Position numbers and translations under genes: made by a program | Shown here: in pieces, positions 26,883 to 32,912 of the stretch | Layout: each line of letters begins with the position of its first letter | How positions within the stretch are numbered: the stretch's first letter is position 1 | The notes under the pieces: model-generated | Seen by the model: the letters and a program-made list of their open reading frames with translations, nothing else | Database searches by the model: none | What the model was told of the DNA's origin: nothing | From: a virus | DNA: 40,105 nucleotides | IMG/VR virus record: IMGVR_UViG_3300021197_000855 | Span: 1 to 40,105 of that record | Strand: one strand, 5' to 3'

Positions 26883-27642
26883 TTGTTTCCTCTTTTCTTT
26901 GTAATGTTAGTTTATTCTCCTCCGTTGCTATAGTATCAGCTATCTGTTTAGTAACATCTATCTGAACTGTATCTGTTAATACTTTCTTACTAGGTTTCAT
27001 TTCTAGTAAATCCATTATTGCATCGTTTGCTTTTAGAAAATTGTTTACATCACCCTTACCTTCTGCCATATGCAATGCTCTAAGCAGATTATCTAATGCA
27101 AATTCTTTGTTAATACTCTTTTCAGAGAGTAATTCTTTTAATTTTTGTTCTACCATGTCTTTAGATACCTTTTGTTTTAAAAATCTTCTTACTGTTGCCG
27201 CAGGAATCTTCTGGTCAGGTCTATATACCTGTCCTAGTTTGTCAAAATCTACCTTATCTCCAGATAATAGCATATTAGCATAAGTACTTATTGTATTCTT
27301 AGCTCTTGTAGTGTTTATCTCTTGTTCTTTCCAATCCTTTGCAGGATTAGTTTTAGAGTAACACTCATATGAGTGATTTAATTCAAATTTTATTGTAGAA
27401 AACGAACTGCCCCATCCTACTCCACATGTTAGCTTAATAAATGTCTTTGTATTACCATTTTTGTCTGTGTAATTCTTTTTAGACACACATTCACTAACAT
27501 AATCATCGTCTGTTAAGCCCCAATCTCCAGTATCGCACTCTTTCCAGTATAGATATTTAATATTTTTATTATCAGCCTCTTGTTTCGTATATATAGAGTA
27601 TTCTGATGTTTTTCTATTAATTCTTCGTTTTATTTTTATCAT
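26863..27642 (-). CDS. terS: Putative terminase small subunit (259 aa)
   Basis: It is the first large gene of the packaging block and lies just before the large subunit. The C-terminal ~90 residues (NLLRALHMAEGKGDVNNFLK, then KPSKKVLTDTVQIDVTKQIA) match the helical region of terminase small subunits. The N-terminal ~110 residues are beta-rich and basic with no family I recognise, and could be the DNA-binding part. The upstream 70 bases hold three palindromes. Confidence 0.62.
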   Translation of the reverse strand: MIKIKRRINRKTSEYSIYTKQEADNKNIKYLYWKECDTGDWGLTDDDYVSECVSKKNYTDKNGNTKTFIKLTCGVGWGSSFSTIKFELNHSYECYSKTNPAKDWKEQEINTTRAKNTISTYANMLLSGDKVDFDKLGQVYRPDQKIPAATVRRFLKQKVSKDMVEQKLKELLSEKSINKEFALDNLLRALHMAEGKGDVNNFLKANDAIMDLLEMKPSKKVLTDTVQIDVTKQIADTIATEENKLTLQRKEETNEQPDS

Positions 27643-27649
27643 GTTTAAC

Positions 27650-27698
27650 TAGTAACTGTTACTAATTAGTAACTGTTACTATATAAGTTACTTATATA
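27650..27698. promoter_or_regulatory. Three perfect palindromes before the terminase operon
   Basis: TAGTAACTGTTACTA occurs twice, at 27650-27664 and 27667-27681: seven-base arms around a single T. It is followed by TATATAAG-TTA-CTTATATA at 27680-27698. They lie just upstream of the packaging genes. Repeated identical palindromes at 17-base spacing fit a dimeric regulator's operators or a packaging-enzyme recognition site. Confidence 0.6.
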
Positions 27699-27712
27699 AT
27701 ATATTATATACT

Positions 27713-27913
27713 TTAATCCATACTCTCATCAGGCGCATATCCTTGATTCTGTTCTATAATCTTGGATATTATCTTAAATTCAGCTTCTAGCTCTTCTGCA
27801 TCGGTGTCCATCCTATCCATAAGCTTCTGATAATCTAACTCACTCATACTAGATTTCTCCCATTTACCTGTAATCATGTTAAATACTTCGTAATCTCTCT
27901 TTTTACTAGTCAT
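27713..27913 (-). CDS. Small charged protein at the head of the late operon (66 aa)
   Basis: It starts MTSKKRDYEVFNMITGKWEK, then becomes an acidic helix (LMDRMDTDAEELEAEFKI). It is separated from the terminase genes by the palindrome cluster and may be a regulator or a packaging accessory. No helix-turn-helix is evident. Confidence 0.5.
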   Translation of the reverse strand: MTSKKRDYEVFNMITGKWEKSSMSELDYQKLMDRMDTDAEELEAEFKIISKIIEQNQGYAPDESMD

Positions 27914-28032
27914 GTCTTTTTAATTTAAAGTAAAACTTTATCTTATTTCAACATTCAATTTAAGTATATTGTTCCAATACTCTTATGCAGTAAGAACAAG
28001 ACTGGGAGTGGGAGGTGTATTACGTTACCTAC

Positions 28033-28049
28033 CCCCACGTTAGTTGGGG
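28033..28049. terminator. GC hairpin between divergent transcription units
   Basis: CCCCA (28033-28037) pairs with TGGGG (28045-28049) around a seven-base loop. No U-run follows on either strand, so it may be a pause site or part of an origin rather than a terminator. Confidence 0.35.
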
Positions 28050-28067
28050 TGCAGGGGGTTGATTTGG

Positions 28068-28126
28068 TTGAGTTCAAAGATTGAGTTAAGGTGTTGCTGC
28101 CGCAACTCGTTCTTTATCAACTCGTT
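28068..28126. repeat. Two pairs of short direct repeats (possible iterons)
   Basis: TTGAGTT at 28068-28074 and 28081-28087, and CAACTCGTT at 28103-28111 and 28118-28126. The spacings are 13 and 15 bases. They sit in the GC-richer island and could bind an initiator. Short repeats could also be chance. Confidence 0.4.
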
Positions 28127-28188
28127 ATCATACCCACCCAACGTACAGCTCACGACCCCCATTGCCTTCAGCAATGCCGCAGTCGTAG

Positions 28189-28202
28189 AGGTACTTGTAC
28201 CT
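28189..28202. promoter_or_regulatory. Operator-like palindrome AGGTACTTGTACCT
   Basis: AGGTAC-TT-GTACCT has perfect six-base arms. It shares the core GTACTTGTAC with the site at 28258 and lies upstream of the TATAAT at 28237. Confidence 0.55.
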
Positions 28203-28212
28203 ACCCTGTATA

Positions 28213-28242
28213 TGTACATGCCCCCAGCTATGTATATATAAT
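28213..28242 (+). promoter_or_regulatory. Possible rightward sigma70-type promoter
   Basis: TATAAT at 28237-28242 with TGTACA at 28213-28218, an 18-base spacer. The -35 matches TTGACA at four of six positions only. Its position between the two GTACTTGTAC palindromes supports it. Confidence 0.4.
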
Positions 28243-28257
28243 CCTTACACATAGAGA

Positions 28258-28271
28258 GAGTACTTGTACTC
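28258..28271. promoter_or_regulatory. Operator-like palindrome GAGTACTTGTACTC
   Basis: GAGTAC-TT-GTACTC has perfect six-base arms and the same ten-base core as the site 69 bases to the left. It would lie just after the start point of the TATAAT promoter, a position where a bound repressor blocks transcription. Confidence 0.55.
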
Positions 28272-28326
28272 ATTTGTGAGGTCGTTAGACTTCAGTTGAA
28301 AACTTCCTCATATGTTTCAAAAGTTC

Positions 28327-28338
28327 TTTATCTTTGAA
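28327..28338 (+). promoter_or_regulatory. TTTATCTTTGAA leader motif, copy 1
   Basis: It lies 37 bases before the first rightward ATG. TTGAAA/TTTCAA arms just upstream can form a hairpin. The same motif precedes the genes at 28870 and 29239. Confidence 0.45.
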
Positions 28339-28363
28339 TTAGTTCACTAAAATAGGAGTTCTT

Positions 28364-28531
28364 ATGTTTAAAACTTTAGTAAAAGACACGCTGTATATTG
28401 CTCTTGGAGCAGTAGCAACAGTAGGGTATGTTTCGTATAAAGCTGGTAAGTATGTTGTAGATACTTTGCCAGAAGATAAGAAGTTTATCAAAGATACATA
28501 TAATCAAGTTAAAGGTGTAATCAAGAAATAA
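28364..28531 (+). CDS. First rightward gene, small membrane peptide (55 aa)
   Basis: It has an AGGAG site before the ATG and one hydrophobic segment (YIALGAVATVGYVSY), then a basic tail. As the first gene after the control region and with its own terminator, it is probably expressed on infection. Similar design to the next gene suggests both act at the host membrane. The function is unknown. Confidence 0.6.
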   Translation: MFKTLVKDTLYIALGAVATVGYVSYKAGKYVVDTLPEDKKFIKDTYNQVKGVIKK

Positions 28532-28535
28532 AGTT

Positions 28536-28566
28536 AAAGAGTCAGGCGTTTGCTTGGCTCTTTTTT
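28536..28566 (+). terminator. Terminator after the 55-aa gene
   Basis: AAAGAGTCAG (28536-28545) pairs with TTGGCTCTTT (28554-28563), including two G-U pairs, and is followed by more T. This is a normal intrinsic terminator shape. Confidence 0.75.
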
Positions 28567-28602
28567 ATTTATGGTATTCACATAACTAAGGAGATTAATC
28601 AA

Positions 28603-28791
28603 ATGAATAAATTACTACAAAATACTGGGTATTTCCTTGTAGGCACATCAGTTCTTGCTGGTGCTGGTGCAAGGGTAGCTTACACTTATGCATCTGCTGG
28701 CGTTTTGACAGCAATCAAAATTGGTAAGCGTGAAATGTGTTCCGAGGAGTTGCATGGTCATCATGATGGTTGCCCATCTTGTGATTCGTAA
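28603..28791 (+). CDS. Small membrane protein with Cys/His tail (62 aa)
   Basis: An AAGGAG site precedes the ATG. A hydrophobic Gly/Ala segment spans residues ~10-35 (YFLVGTSVLAGAGARVAYTY). The C-terminal end has CSEELHGHHDGCPSCDS, with three Cys and three His that could bind metal. It is flanked by terminators. Unknown, probably host-directed. Confidence 0.6.
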   Translation: MNKLLQNTGYFLVGTSVLAGAGARVAYTYASAGVLTAIKIGKREMCSEELHGHHDGCPSCDS

Positions 28792-28805
28792 CACGTAGTG
28801 AAATT

Positions 28806-28834
28806 GGGAGGTGTCTTGTACATCTCCCTTTTTT
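28806..28834 (+). terminator. Terminator after the 62-aa gene
   Basis: GGGAGGTG (28806-28813) pairs with CATCTCCC (28821-28828) with one G-U pair, followed by six T. Confidence 0.85.
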
Positions 28835-28845
28835 ATCTTTGATAA
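28831..28845 (+). promoter_or_regulatory. TTTATCTTTGAT leader motif, copy 2
   Basis: It overlaps the T-run of the preceding terminator and lies ~39 bases before the ATG at 28870. Its TATCTTTG core equals that of copies 1 and 3. Confidence 0.45.
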
Positions 28846-28869
28846 TCTAGAACAACGGAGGAACAATCA

Positions 28870-29163
28870 ATGTTAGAGTTAATTGTCATAGTATTTTTAG
28901 GCTTTGTAAGTCTCAATCTATTGTATATGTTGTATATACTTGTAGATAAAATCAAAGCAGTATATCAAATGAAAGAGTCTCTTGAGTTTGATGTAAAGCG
29001 TATGAAAACACATCCTCATGGTGAACATGACCCTGTTACAGGTACATGGTATGACCAATATGAAAGGCATGTGTATCCTTATATGCTAGCACAAGCAAAG
29101 TTAGACTGTGAAGAGTTCGATGAATTTTTTCAATCGTTCCCATTCAAGTACTTTGCTAAGTAA
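28870..29163 (+). CDS. Membrane-anchored protein (97 aa)
   Basis: The site GGAGGAACAATCA precedes the ATG. Residues ~2-27 are hydrophobic (LELIVIVFLGFVSLNLLYML), then a charged cytoplasmic-type domain with GEHDPVTGTWYDQYERH. It has its own terminator. The family is unknown. Confidence 0.65.
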   Translation: MLELIVIVFLGFVSLNLLYMLYILVDKIKAVYQMKESLEFDVKRMKTHPHGEHDPVTGTWYDQYERHVYPYMLAQAKLDCEEFDEFFQSFPFKYFAK

Positions 29164-29198
29164 TATTAGAGGGGTGTTGTTAAATGCCCCTCAATATT
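29162..29198 (+). terminator. Terminator after the 97-aa gene
   Basis: AATATT-a-GAGGGG (29162-29174) pairs with CCCCTC-AATATT (29187-29198), a 12-bp stem with one bulged A. The T-run is weak until 29207. Confidence 0.7.
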
Positions 29199-29209
29199 CT
29201 ATAATCTTT

Positions 29210-29220
29210 TTTATCTTTGA
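29210..29220 (+). promoter_or_regulatory. TTTATCTTTGA leader motif, copy 3
   Basis: It lies 29 bases before the ATG at 29239 and shares eleven bases with copy 1. Position after a hairpin is the same as in the other copies. Confidence 0.45.
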
Positions 29221-29238
29221 ATAAACATGGAGGTAATC

Positions 29239-29412
29239 ATGGTAGTATGCATAAGTGAACGGAGCTTATATTACAAATTTCAAGATTTGGACTCAGGCTC
29301 CGTTGAGTTAGTGAATAGAAACCAGTTTTGTACTAAAGAACTGGCTCGTGATGAGGCAACTCATAGATTTGCACAGAATAGTGCTATTCAATCTGTAGAG
29401 TTCACTCAGTAA
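29239..29412 (+). CDS. Small early-region protein (57 aa)
   Basis: The start is set at 29239, not the ATG at 29227, because GGAGGT at 29229-29234 is correctly placed only for the second. The product starts MVVCISERSLYYKFQ and looks like a small alpha/beta fold (SGSVELVNRNQFCTKELA). No family is recognised. Confidence 0.6.
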   Translation: MVVCISERSLYYKFQDLDSGSVELVNRNQFCTKELARDEATHRFAQNSAIQSVEFTQ

Positions 29413-29415
29413 CAC

Positions 29416-29467
29416 AAAAAGTCCTTGCGTAAAATTTCCTATAATTAGGTTGCAAGGCAAACTTTTT
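29416..29467. terminator. Bidirectional terminator hairpin
   Basis: AAAAAGTCCTTGC (29416-29428) pairs with GCAAGG...ACTTTTT (29452-29467) around a ~23-base loop, with three bulged bases. An A-run before and a T-run after allow function on both strands. Confidence 0.7.
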
Positions 29468-29488
29468 ATATTAACAACGGAGGTAACA

Positions 29489-29638
29489 ATGAAACAAAAA
29501 ATAAACCTTAAATGGTATGTAAACAGATTGGAATCTGTAGCTCGTAATCACAAATCATTGAACAATGACGAAACATTTAAAGCAGTCATGCGTGATTTGA
29601 ATACATTGCATGATTTGAATGTATTTAGGGAAACTTAA
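29489..29638 (+). CDS. Small basic helical protein (49 aa)
   Basis: The ATG at 29489 follows GGAGGTAACA. The product begins MKQKINLKWYVNRLE and is helical. A longer TTG-started frame (29450) begins inside the preceding terminator and is not used. Unknown. Confidence 0.6.
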   Translation: MKQKINLKWYVNRLESVARNHKSLNNDETFKAVMRDLNTLHDLNVFRET

Positions 29639-29645
29639 GTATATC

Positions 29646-29669
29646 GGAGAGCTTCGCTCTCCTCTATTT
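29646..29669 (+). terminator. Terminator after the 49-aa gene
   Basis: GGAGAGC-TTC-GCTCTCC is a perfect seven-base stem followed by TCTATTT. Confidence 0.75.
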
Positions 29670-29671
29670 GT

Positions 29672-29709
29672 GTGAGTCTACTAGCTCCCTAATATGCTAG
29701 TAGCCTCAC
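29672..29709 (+). ncRNA. Long hairpin in the 29639-29865 gap
   Basis: GTGAG/CTCAC (29672-29676/29705-29709) encloses CTACTAGC/GCTAGTAG (29678-29685/29696-29703), with a ten-base loop. The rest of the gap has a small GTGC/GCAC hairpin and ATTGC-TAATC-GCAAT near 29764 and no reading frame. It may be a small regulatory RNA element or a second terminator. Confidence 0.45.
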
Positions 29710-29865
29710 TCAGTATCTTTATATTATAATGTGTGCTTTACGCACCCCTTATTTTAAAAATGTATTGCTAATCGCAATCCTTATCTATTATCCTCATATA
29801 CTGTATTTTTTATTTATAGCTTATACACAATGTATGAGTTAAATACAAAGTTAGGAGATAACATA

Positions 29866-30207
29866 ATGAAGTCAATTACAACAATACTAAAAGAATATGC
29901 TAAAGAAATAGACTCTTTAGTAGTGGCACGTGATTCAAAGCGAGCTAATAATCCTGTATGGTTTAATCGTAGCAAACAGGTAGACGGAACTTGGACTGAT
30001 AACCCAATCAATAGAAATGAAATAGCTGATTCGATAGATGACGGATACATAGTTAACATGTTCATCAAAGATGTAGAAGATAAGGATGAAGTTCTTTCTA
30101 CTACACTTGGAGACTTACTCAAAGATAAGTTCATGTTAAATATGAAAACTGAAAGAGAATGTAAGAATAATACGTTACGCTATATGGTAGTTGGTACTGA
30201 AGACTAA
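29866..30207 (+). CDS. Unknown early-region protein (113 aa)
   Basis: The start is ATG 29866 because TTAGGAGATAACATA lies just before it; the upstream ATG at 29830 has no such site. The product is charged and helical with PVWFNRSKQVDGTWTDNP and an acidic stretch (DVEDKDEVLS). It is the last gene before the long non-coding stretch. Confidence 0.65.
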   Translation: MKSITTILKEYAKEIDSLVVARDSKRANNPVWFNRSKQVDGTWTDNPINRNEIADSIDDGYIVNMFIKDVEDKDEVLSTTLGDLLKDKFMLNMKTERECKNNTLRYMVVGTED

Positions 30208-30227
30208 TCAATCGTGTAAATAGTAAG

Positions 30228-30258
30228 TGTGGTGTCTGTAAAAAGGCACCACATTTAT
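30228..30258 (+). terminator. Terminator after the 113-aa gene
   Basis: TGTGGTG (30228-30234) pairs with CACCACA (30247-30253), then TTTATT. It separates the small early genes from the structured non-coding region. Confidence 0.8.
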
Positions 30259-30289
30259 TATAAAAGATGTGCTTCGCTCAATATTATAG

Positions 30290-31310
30290 TTCGCCAAAAA
30301 GCTCACAGCCACAATAACCTACAACAGAGGTGTCTCAAGAACAAGCTACGGAATTAAACGGATCTAACTGTCTTTTTTATATGTGATATATTCTGGCTCT
30401 GCAAGGTAGTAGCAAAGTACTATGCGAATCCTTCATCCCAGCAATATCAAACTGTTGCAAGCAATCATGAATAGTAGATGTTATTGCCTGTCTTGATATC
30501 ACAATCTGTATAAGCAAATAAGACAGCAGAGTCATAGACATCCTATTCATCATCTTGGATTAGCGTAATTAACTAATCAGTCAGACAGAGTAGATGTTCC
30601 ATAATTAGAGGAACTAAATGTCTAATTAAACAAGGTTTGCTCTGTACCTTGGCAACAAACAGAGCAAATTTTATTTACGTTGAAATATAGTTCCCAAGTT
30701 GCAACTGATGTCACTAATACGATGGGAGTGACCTTTATTTTCAACGACCTATGATGAGTCTAGTATAAAAAAACTATGTGAGTGAAAATAGACCGAGAAA
30801 CCACACATCATAAAATATTAAAAGCCCTTTGAAACAAATCCTTACTATAGCTCCTTTCATATTGGTTATCATTCCGCAGGTAAGTTGATAAGTAGGAGGG
30901 CTTTAAATTGTGAGAGTCACCGATGAACAGAGAAGGTAAAATTGACTATATCTAACTGTCATAACTCTGTAAAAATGCTGGGCAGTAAACTTTCCTATGA
31001 CGATAGGTATGTCAGACTATAAACATACTCGGTTAAAGAGTGTAGCACTCTTAGGGGCTAGCTCTCACATAAATATGGTGTTGACCGCTTAATTAATAGT
31101 AAGTAGAGACGTCCATTAATGTTAACACCAACAATATAAGAGGTTATGCACATTAACATTCGTTAACGTCATGACATGAGCCACCATTGGAATAGACTAT
31201 ATATGAAATGATAGTTGAGTACAAGGTAAGCGATAAACCTACCACGAGTTTGCAACAAGTGTCAGTAGGGGAAGCTTATTAGGGTTGTGTATAGCCTCTA
31301 AAAATTAAAC
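30290..31310 (+). ncRNA. Candidate large structured non-coding RNA (~1 kb)
   Basis: There is no reading frame of useful length in this gene-dense genome, yet the stretch is full of inverted repeats: TGTGATAT/ATATCACA (30382/30496), TAATTAGA/TCTAATTA (30602/30621), CGTTGAAATA/TATTTTCAACG (30678/30736, one bulge) enclosing GTCACT/AGTGAC, TATGATG/CATCATA (30750/30806) enclosing GTCTA/TAGAC, AAAGCCCT/AGGGCTTT (30821/30897) enclosing TTATCA/TGATAA, TGTGAGAG/CTCTCACA (30909/31062) enclosing ACAGAG/CTCTGT, CCTAT/ATAGG, GTATGT/ACATAC and AAGAGTG/CACTCTT, and TGGTGTTGAC/GTTAACACCA (31076/31121, one G-U). The nested, multi-branched plan and phage setting recall giant ornate RNAs such as GOLLD and ROOL. 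I cannot match it to either. Exact ends are uncertain. Confidence 0.6.
30636..30672 (+). terminator. Terminator-like hairpin inside the structured region
   Basis: TTTGCTCTGT (30636-30645) pairs perfectly with ACAGAGCAAA (30659-30668), then TTTTATTTA. It may end a shorter 5' RNA, or be one arm of the long RNA. Confidence 0.65.
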
Positions 31311-31333
31311 AAACAAAAACAAGGAGAATAATA

Positions 31334-31675
31334 ATGGGAGCATTTGAACAAACAGAGTATGCAATAGGTAGATACAAAAATGCAGAAGAAGCATATAATG
31401 AATTAGTAGAAGAAGCAGAATACGAATATGGACATGACGGATACAATGGTACAATATCTACATCAGGTGGATTTTTTATAAGAAAAGACCACCCTAGATA
31501 TAATACTAAAAAATTCTGGAAATTTGTAGATAAAACAATGGATGGCACAAAATTTAATGCATGGAATTGCATTGAAATAACAGGTGCTATATTAAAACGG
31601 ATAAAAGAAAAAGAAGGTTACAAAGGAAAGCGAAATATTAAAGCGTTCTTCTTTTGGGGTTTAGCAGCAACATAA
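31334..31675 (+). CDS. Unknown protein after the structured region (113 aa)
   Basis: ACAAGGAGAATAATA precedes the ATG. It has an acidic helix (NAEEAYNELVEEAEYEYG), then HDGYNGTISTSGGF and a basic C-terminal part. The DGYNGTIST pattern is familiar from small conserved proteins of aquatic phages. No activity is known to me. Confidence 0.7.
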   Translation: MGAFEQTEYAIGRYKNAEEAYNELVEEAEYEYGHDGYNGTISTSGGFFIRKDHPRYNTKKFWKFVDKTMDGTKFNAWNCIEITGAILKRIKEKEGYKGKRNIKAFFFWGLAAT

Positions 31676-31705
31676 AAGAGTAACAAATAGTAACAAGGAG
31701 TAACA

Positions 31706-32065
31706 ATGCAACGCTTAGTAGTAAAACAACAAGTAAGAACATCAGCTCTTATGAAATTAGACCAATCAGATTATAGACGTTCAGCTTATGATTGGAATGA
31801 TTTAGGAGTTGTATGTCGTGGACACAGAAATGACGAAGGCGTAATTTTAGTTGAAATGCACTTAGGTTTCTTAAAAAAACATGATGCAAGAACAAAAGAC
31901 TACCCAGAACAACTTATTGATGTAGTAGAAAAATACTACGGAGAACAATATGGTGTAAGACATGGTAGTCCACATCTTACTGAAAGAGTACTTTGGAGAA
32001 AGCCAAAGAATCTAATAAAACTAATTAAAAAATATAAAGGAAAGGACTTGAGAACAAAATGGTAA
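31706..32065 (+). CDS. Unknown basic protein (119 aa)
   Basis: A CAAGGAG site precedes the ATG. It is Lys/Arg-rich with a beta-type middle (GVVCRGHRNDEGVILVEMH) and a helical basic end (PKNLIKLIKKYKGKD). It overlaps the next small gene by seven bases. Unknown; nucleic-acid binding is possible from charge. Confidence 0.65.
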   Translation: MQRLVVKQQVRTSALMKLDQSDYRRSAYDWNDLGVVCRGHRNDEGVILVEMHLGFLKKHDARTKDYPEQLIDVVEKYYGEQYGVRHGSPHLTERVLWRKPKNLIKLIKKYKGKDLRTKW

Positions 32066-32199
32066 TAACAGAAACAGATTTTGCACTAATGTGTGCTTGC
32101 CATGGAGGCAATCCTGACGACTTTGAACGATTCCAAAAATTAGGTGTTTGGATGTTTGAAGATGGCAGGATAATAGAGGAACAAGAAGAGAAAAACTAA
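32059..32199 (+). CDS. Small acidic protein (46 aa)
   Basis: The ATG overlaps the previous stop. The product (MVITETDFALMCACHGGNP...) has Cys-Ala-Cys-His near residue 12-15 and an acidic end. Overlap supports coupling. Unknown. Confidence 0.5.
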   Translation: MVITETDFALMCACHGGNPDDFERFQKLGVWMFEDGRIIEEQEEKN

Positions 32200-32233
32200 T
32201 AGTAATTCTCTTAGAAATGAATTAAATTCTAAT

Positions 32234-32297
32234 AGAGGTAGAAGAGACCAATCTTTGATATGTTATCTTCCTGTGATAAACGGTCTTTTCTATCTCT
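32234..32297 (+). promoter_or_regulatory. Long leader hairpin before the 97-aa gene
   Basis: AGAGGTAGAAGAGACC (32234-32249) pairs with GGTCTTTTCTATCTCT (32282-32297): 16 bp with two positions that pair only as G-U in the rightward RNA. The loop contains ATCTTTGATA and an inner GTTATC/GATAA hairpin. It ends 25 bases before the ATG at 32323, so it may act as a terminator, attenuator or protein-binding leader. Confidence 0.6.
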
Positions 32298-32322
32298 AAT
32301 ATATAAATAAACGGAGGTAATT

Positions 32323-32616
32323 ATGAGATGTATGATACATCCAAATATTAAACCAGAAATGGTTGAAACAACATACGTTGAATTAAATTCACAAACTGAA
32401 GAATACGAAACTAAAGGACATGACGTTGTCTATTGCCCACAATGCTTTGAAGAAGCATACGAAACAGGCAAGACAATGAGGATGCAAATGCAGCCAGCTC
32501 CTATACGTTACGAATTAAATGTAGATGAATGCAGGTCAATCAACGTACAAAATAAACTAAGGGATCTAGAGAACAATCATATCGATAGATGGCTTGAGGG
32601 AGGAGAACATAAATGA
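32323..32616 (+). CDS. Putative zinc-binding protein (97 aa)
   Basis: It has a GGAGGTAATT site before the ATG. MRCMIHPN gives a Cys...His pair and VVYCPQCFEEA a CxxC pair, a layout of small zinc ribbons. It is followed by a coupled gene (ATGA overlap at 32613). The role is unknown. Confidence 0.65.
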   Translation: MRCMIHPNIKPEMVETTYVELNSQTEEYETKGHDVVYCPQCFEEAYETGKTMRMQMQPAPIRYELNVDECRSINVQNKLRDLENNHIDRWLEGGEHK

Positions 32617-32912
32617 ATAAAATGACATTAATTGGTCAACTAAGCAAGACGTTAGGCTATCTTGCATTTGGTCTTAACAATATGTTGAAATTTGTTGGCA
32701 CAGCTACAAGTAGAGTAGGAAATGTAGTAAGCAGCAAACAGCGTTACAACATTGAAATACTTGTAGATGGTGCAACAACAATAACACACAATAACCAAAC
32801 TGAAACACAATTGAGAGATTGTCTTGAAGGTATGGATAGATTTGGTGTTACAGAAGTAATCATAAAACAACATATTACAGAACAAAAAAAGGAGAAAGAA
32901 AATGACAACTAA
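32613..32912 (+). CDS. Unknown protein (99 aa)
   Basis: The ATG overlaps the previous stop. The first 40 residues are hydrophobic to amphipathic (LIGQLSKTLGYLAFGLNNML), followed by a beta-alpha part (QRYNIEILVDGATTITHNN) and a Lys/Glu tail. No family is recognised. Confidence 0.6.
   Translation: MNKMTLIGQLSKTLGYLAFGLNNMLKFVGTATSRVGNVVSSKQRYNIEILVDGATTITHNNQTETQLRDCLEGMDRFGVTEVIIKQHITEQKKEKENDN

Larger units (their letters stand above)
27914..28363. other. Divergent control region between left and right gene blocks
   Basis: All genes to the left read leftward and all to the right rightward. Lines 28021-28200 have 90 G/C of 180 against about one third elsewhere. Inside are a GC hairpin (28033-28049), two pairs of direct repeats (TTGAGTT at 28068 and 28081; CAACTCGTT at 28103 and 28118), two GTACTTGTAC palindromes and a TATAAT box. 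A replication origin and/or the early promoter switch is likely. An overlapping leftward frame (28040-28273) lacks a ribosome site and I do not call it. Confidence 0.6.

Noticed and set aside
28040-28273. Leftward 77-aa reading frame in the divergent region
   Set aside because: No ribosome site, start inside a palindrome, and two other long frames overlap it; the GC-richer composition explains open frames here.
28327-29220. TATCTTTG as proof of a Bacteroidetes host (TAnnTTTG box)
   Set aside because: The upstream TTTG element is not at the expected spacing and strong Shine-Dalgarno sites argue against that host group; kept only as an unexplained motif.
30821-30904. tRNA-like element with AAAGCCC/GGGCTTT acceptor-like ends
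   Set aside because: The expected T-loop (TTCGANNCC) is absent and the inner stems are not cloverleaf; treated as part of the structured RNA.
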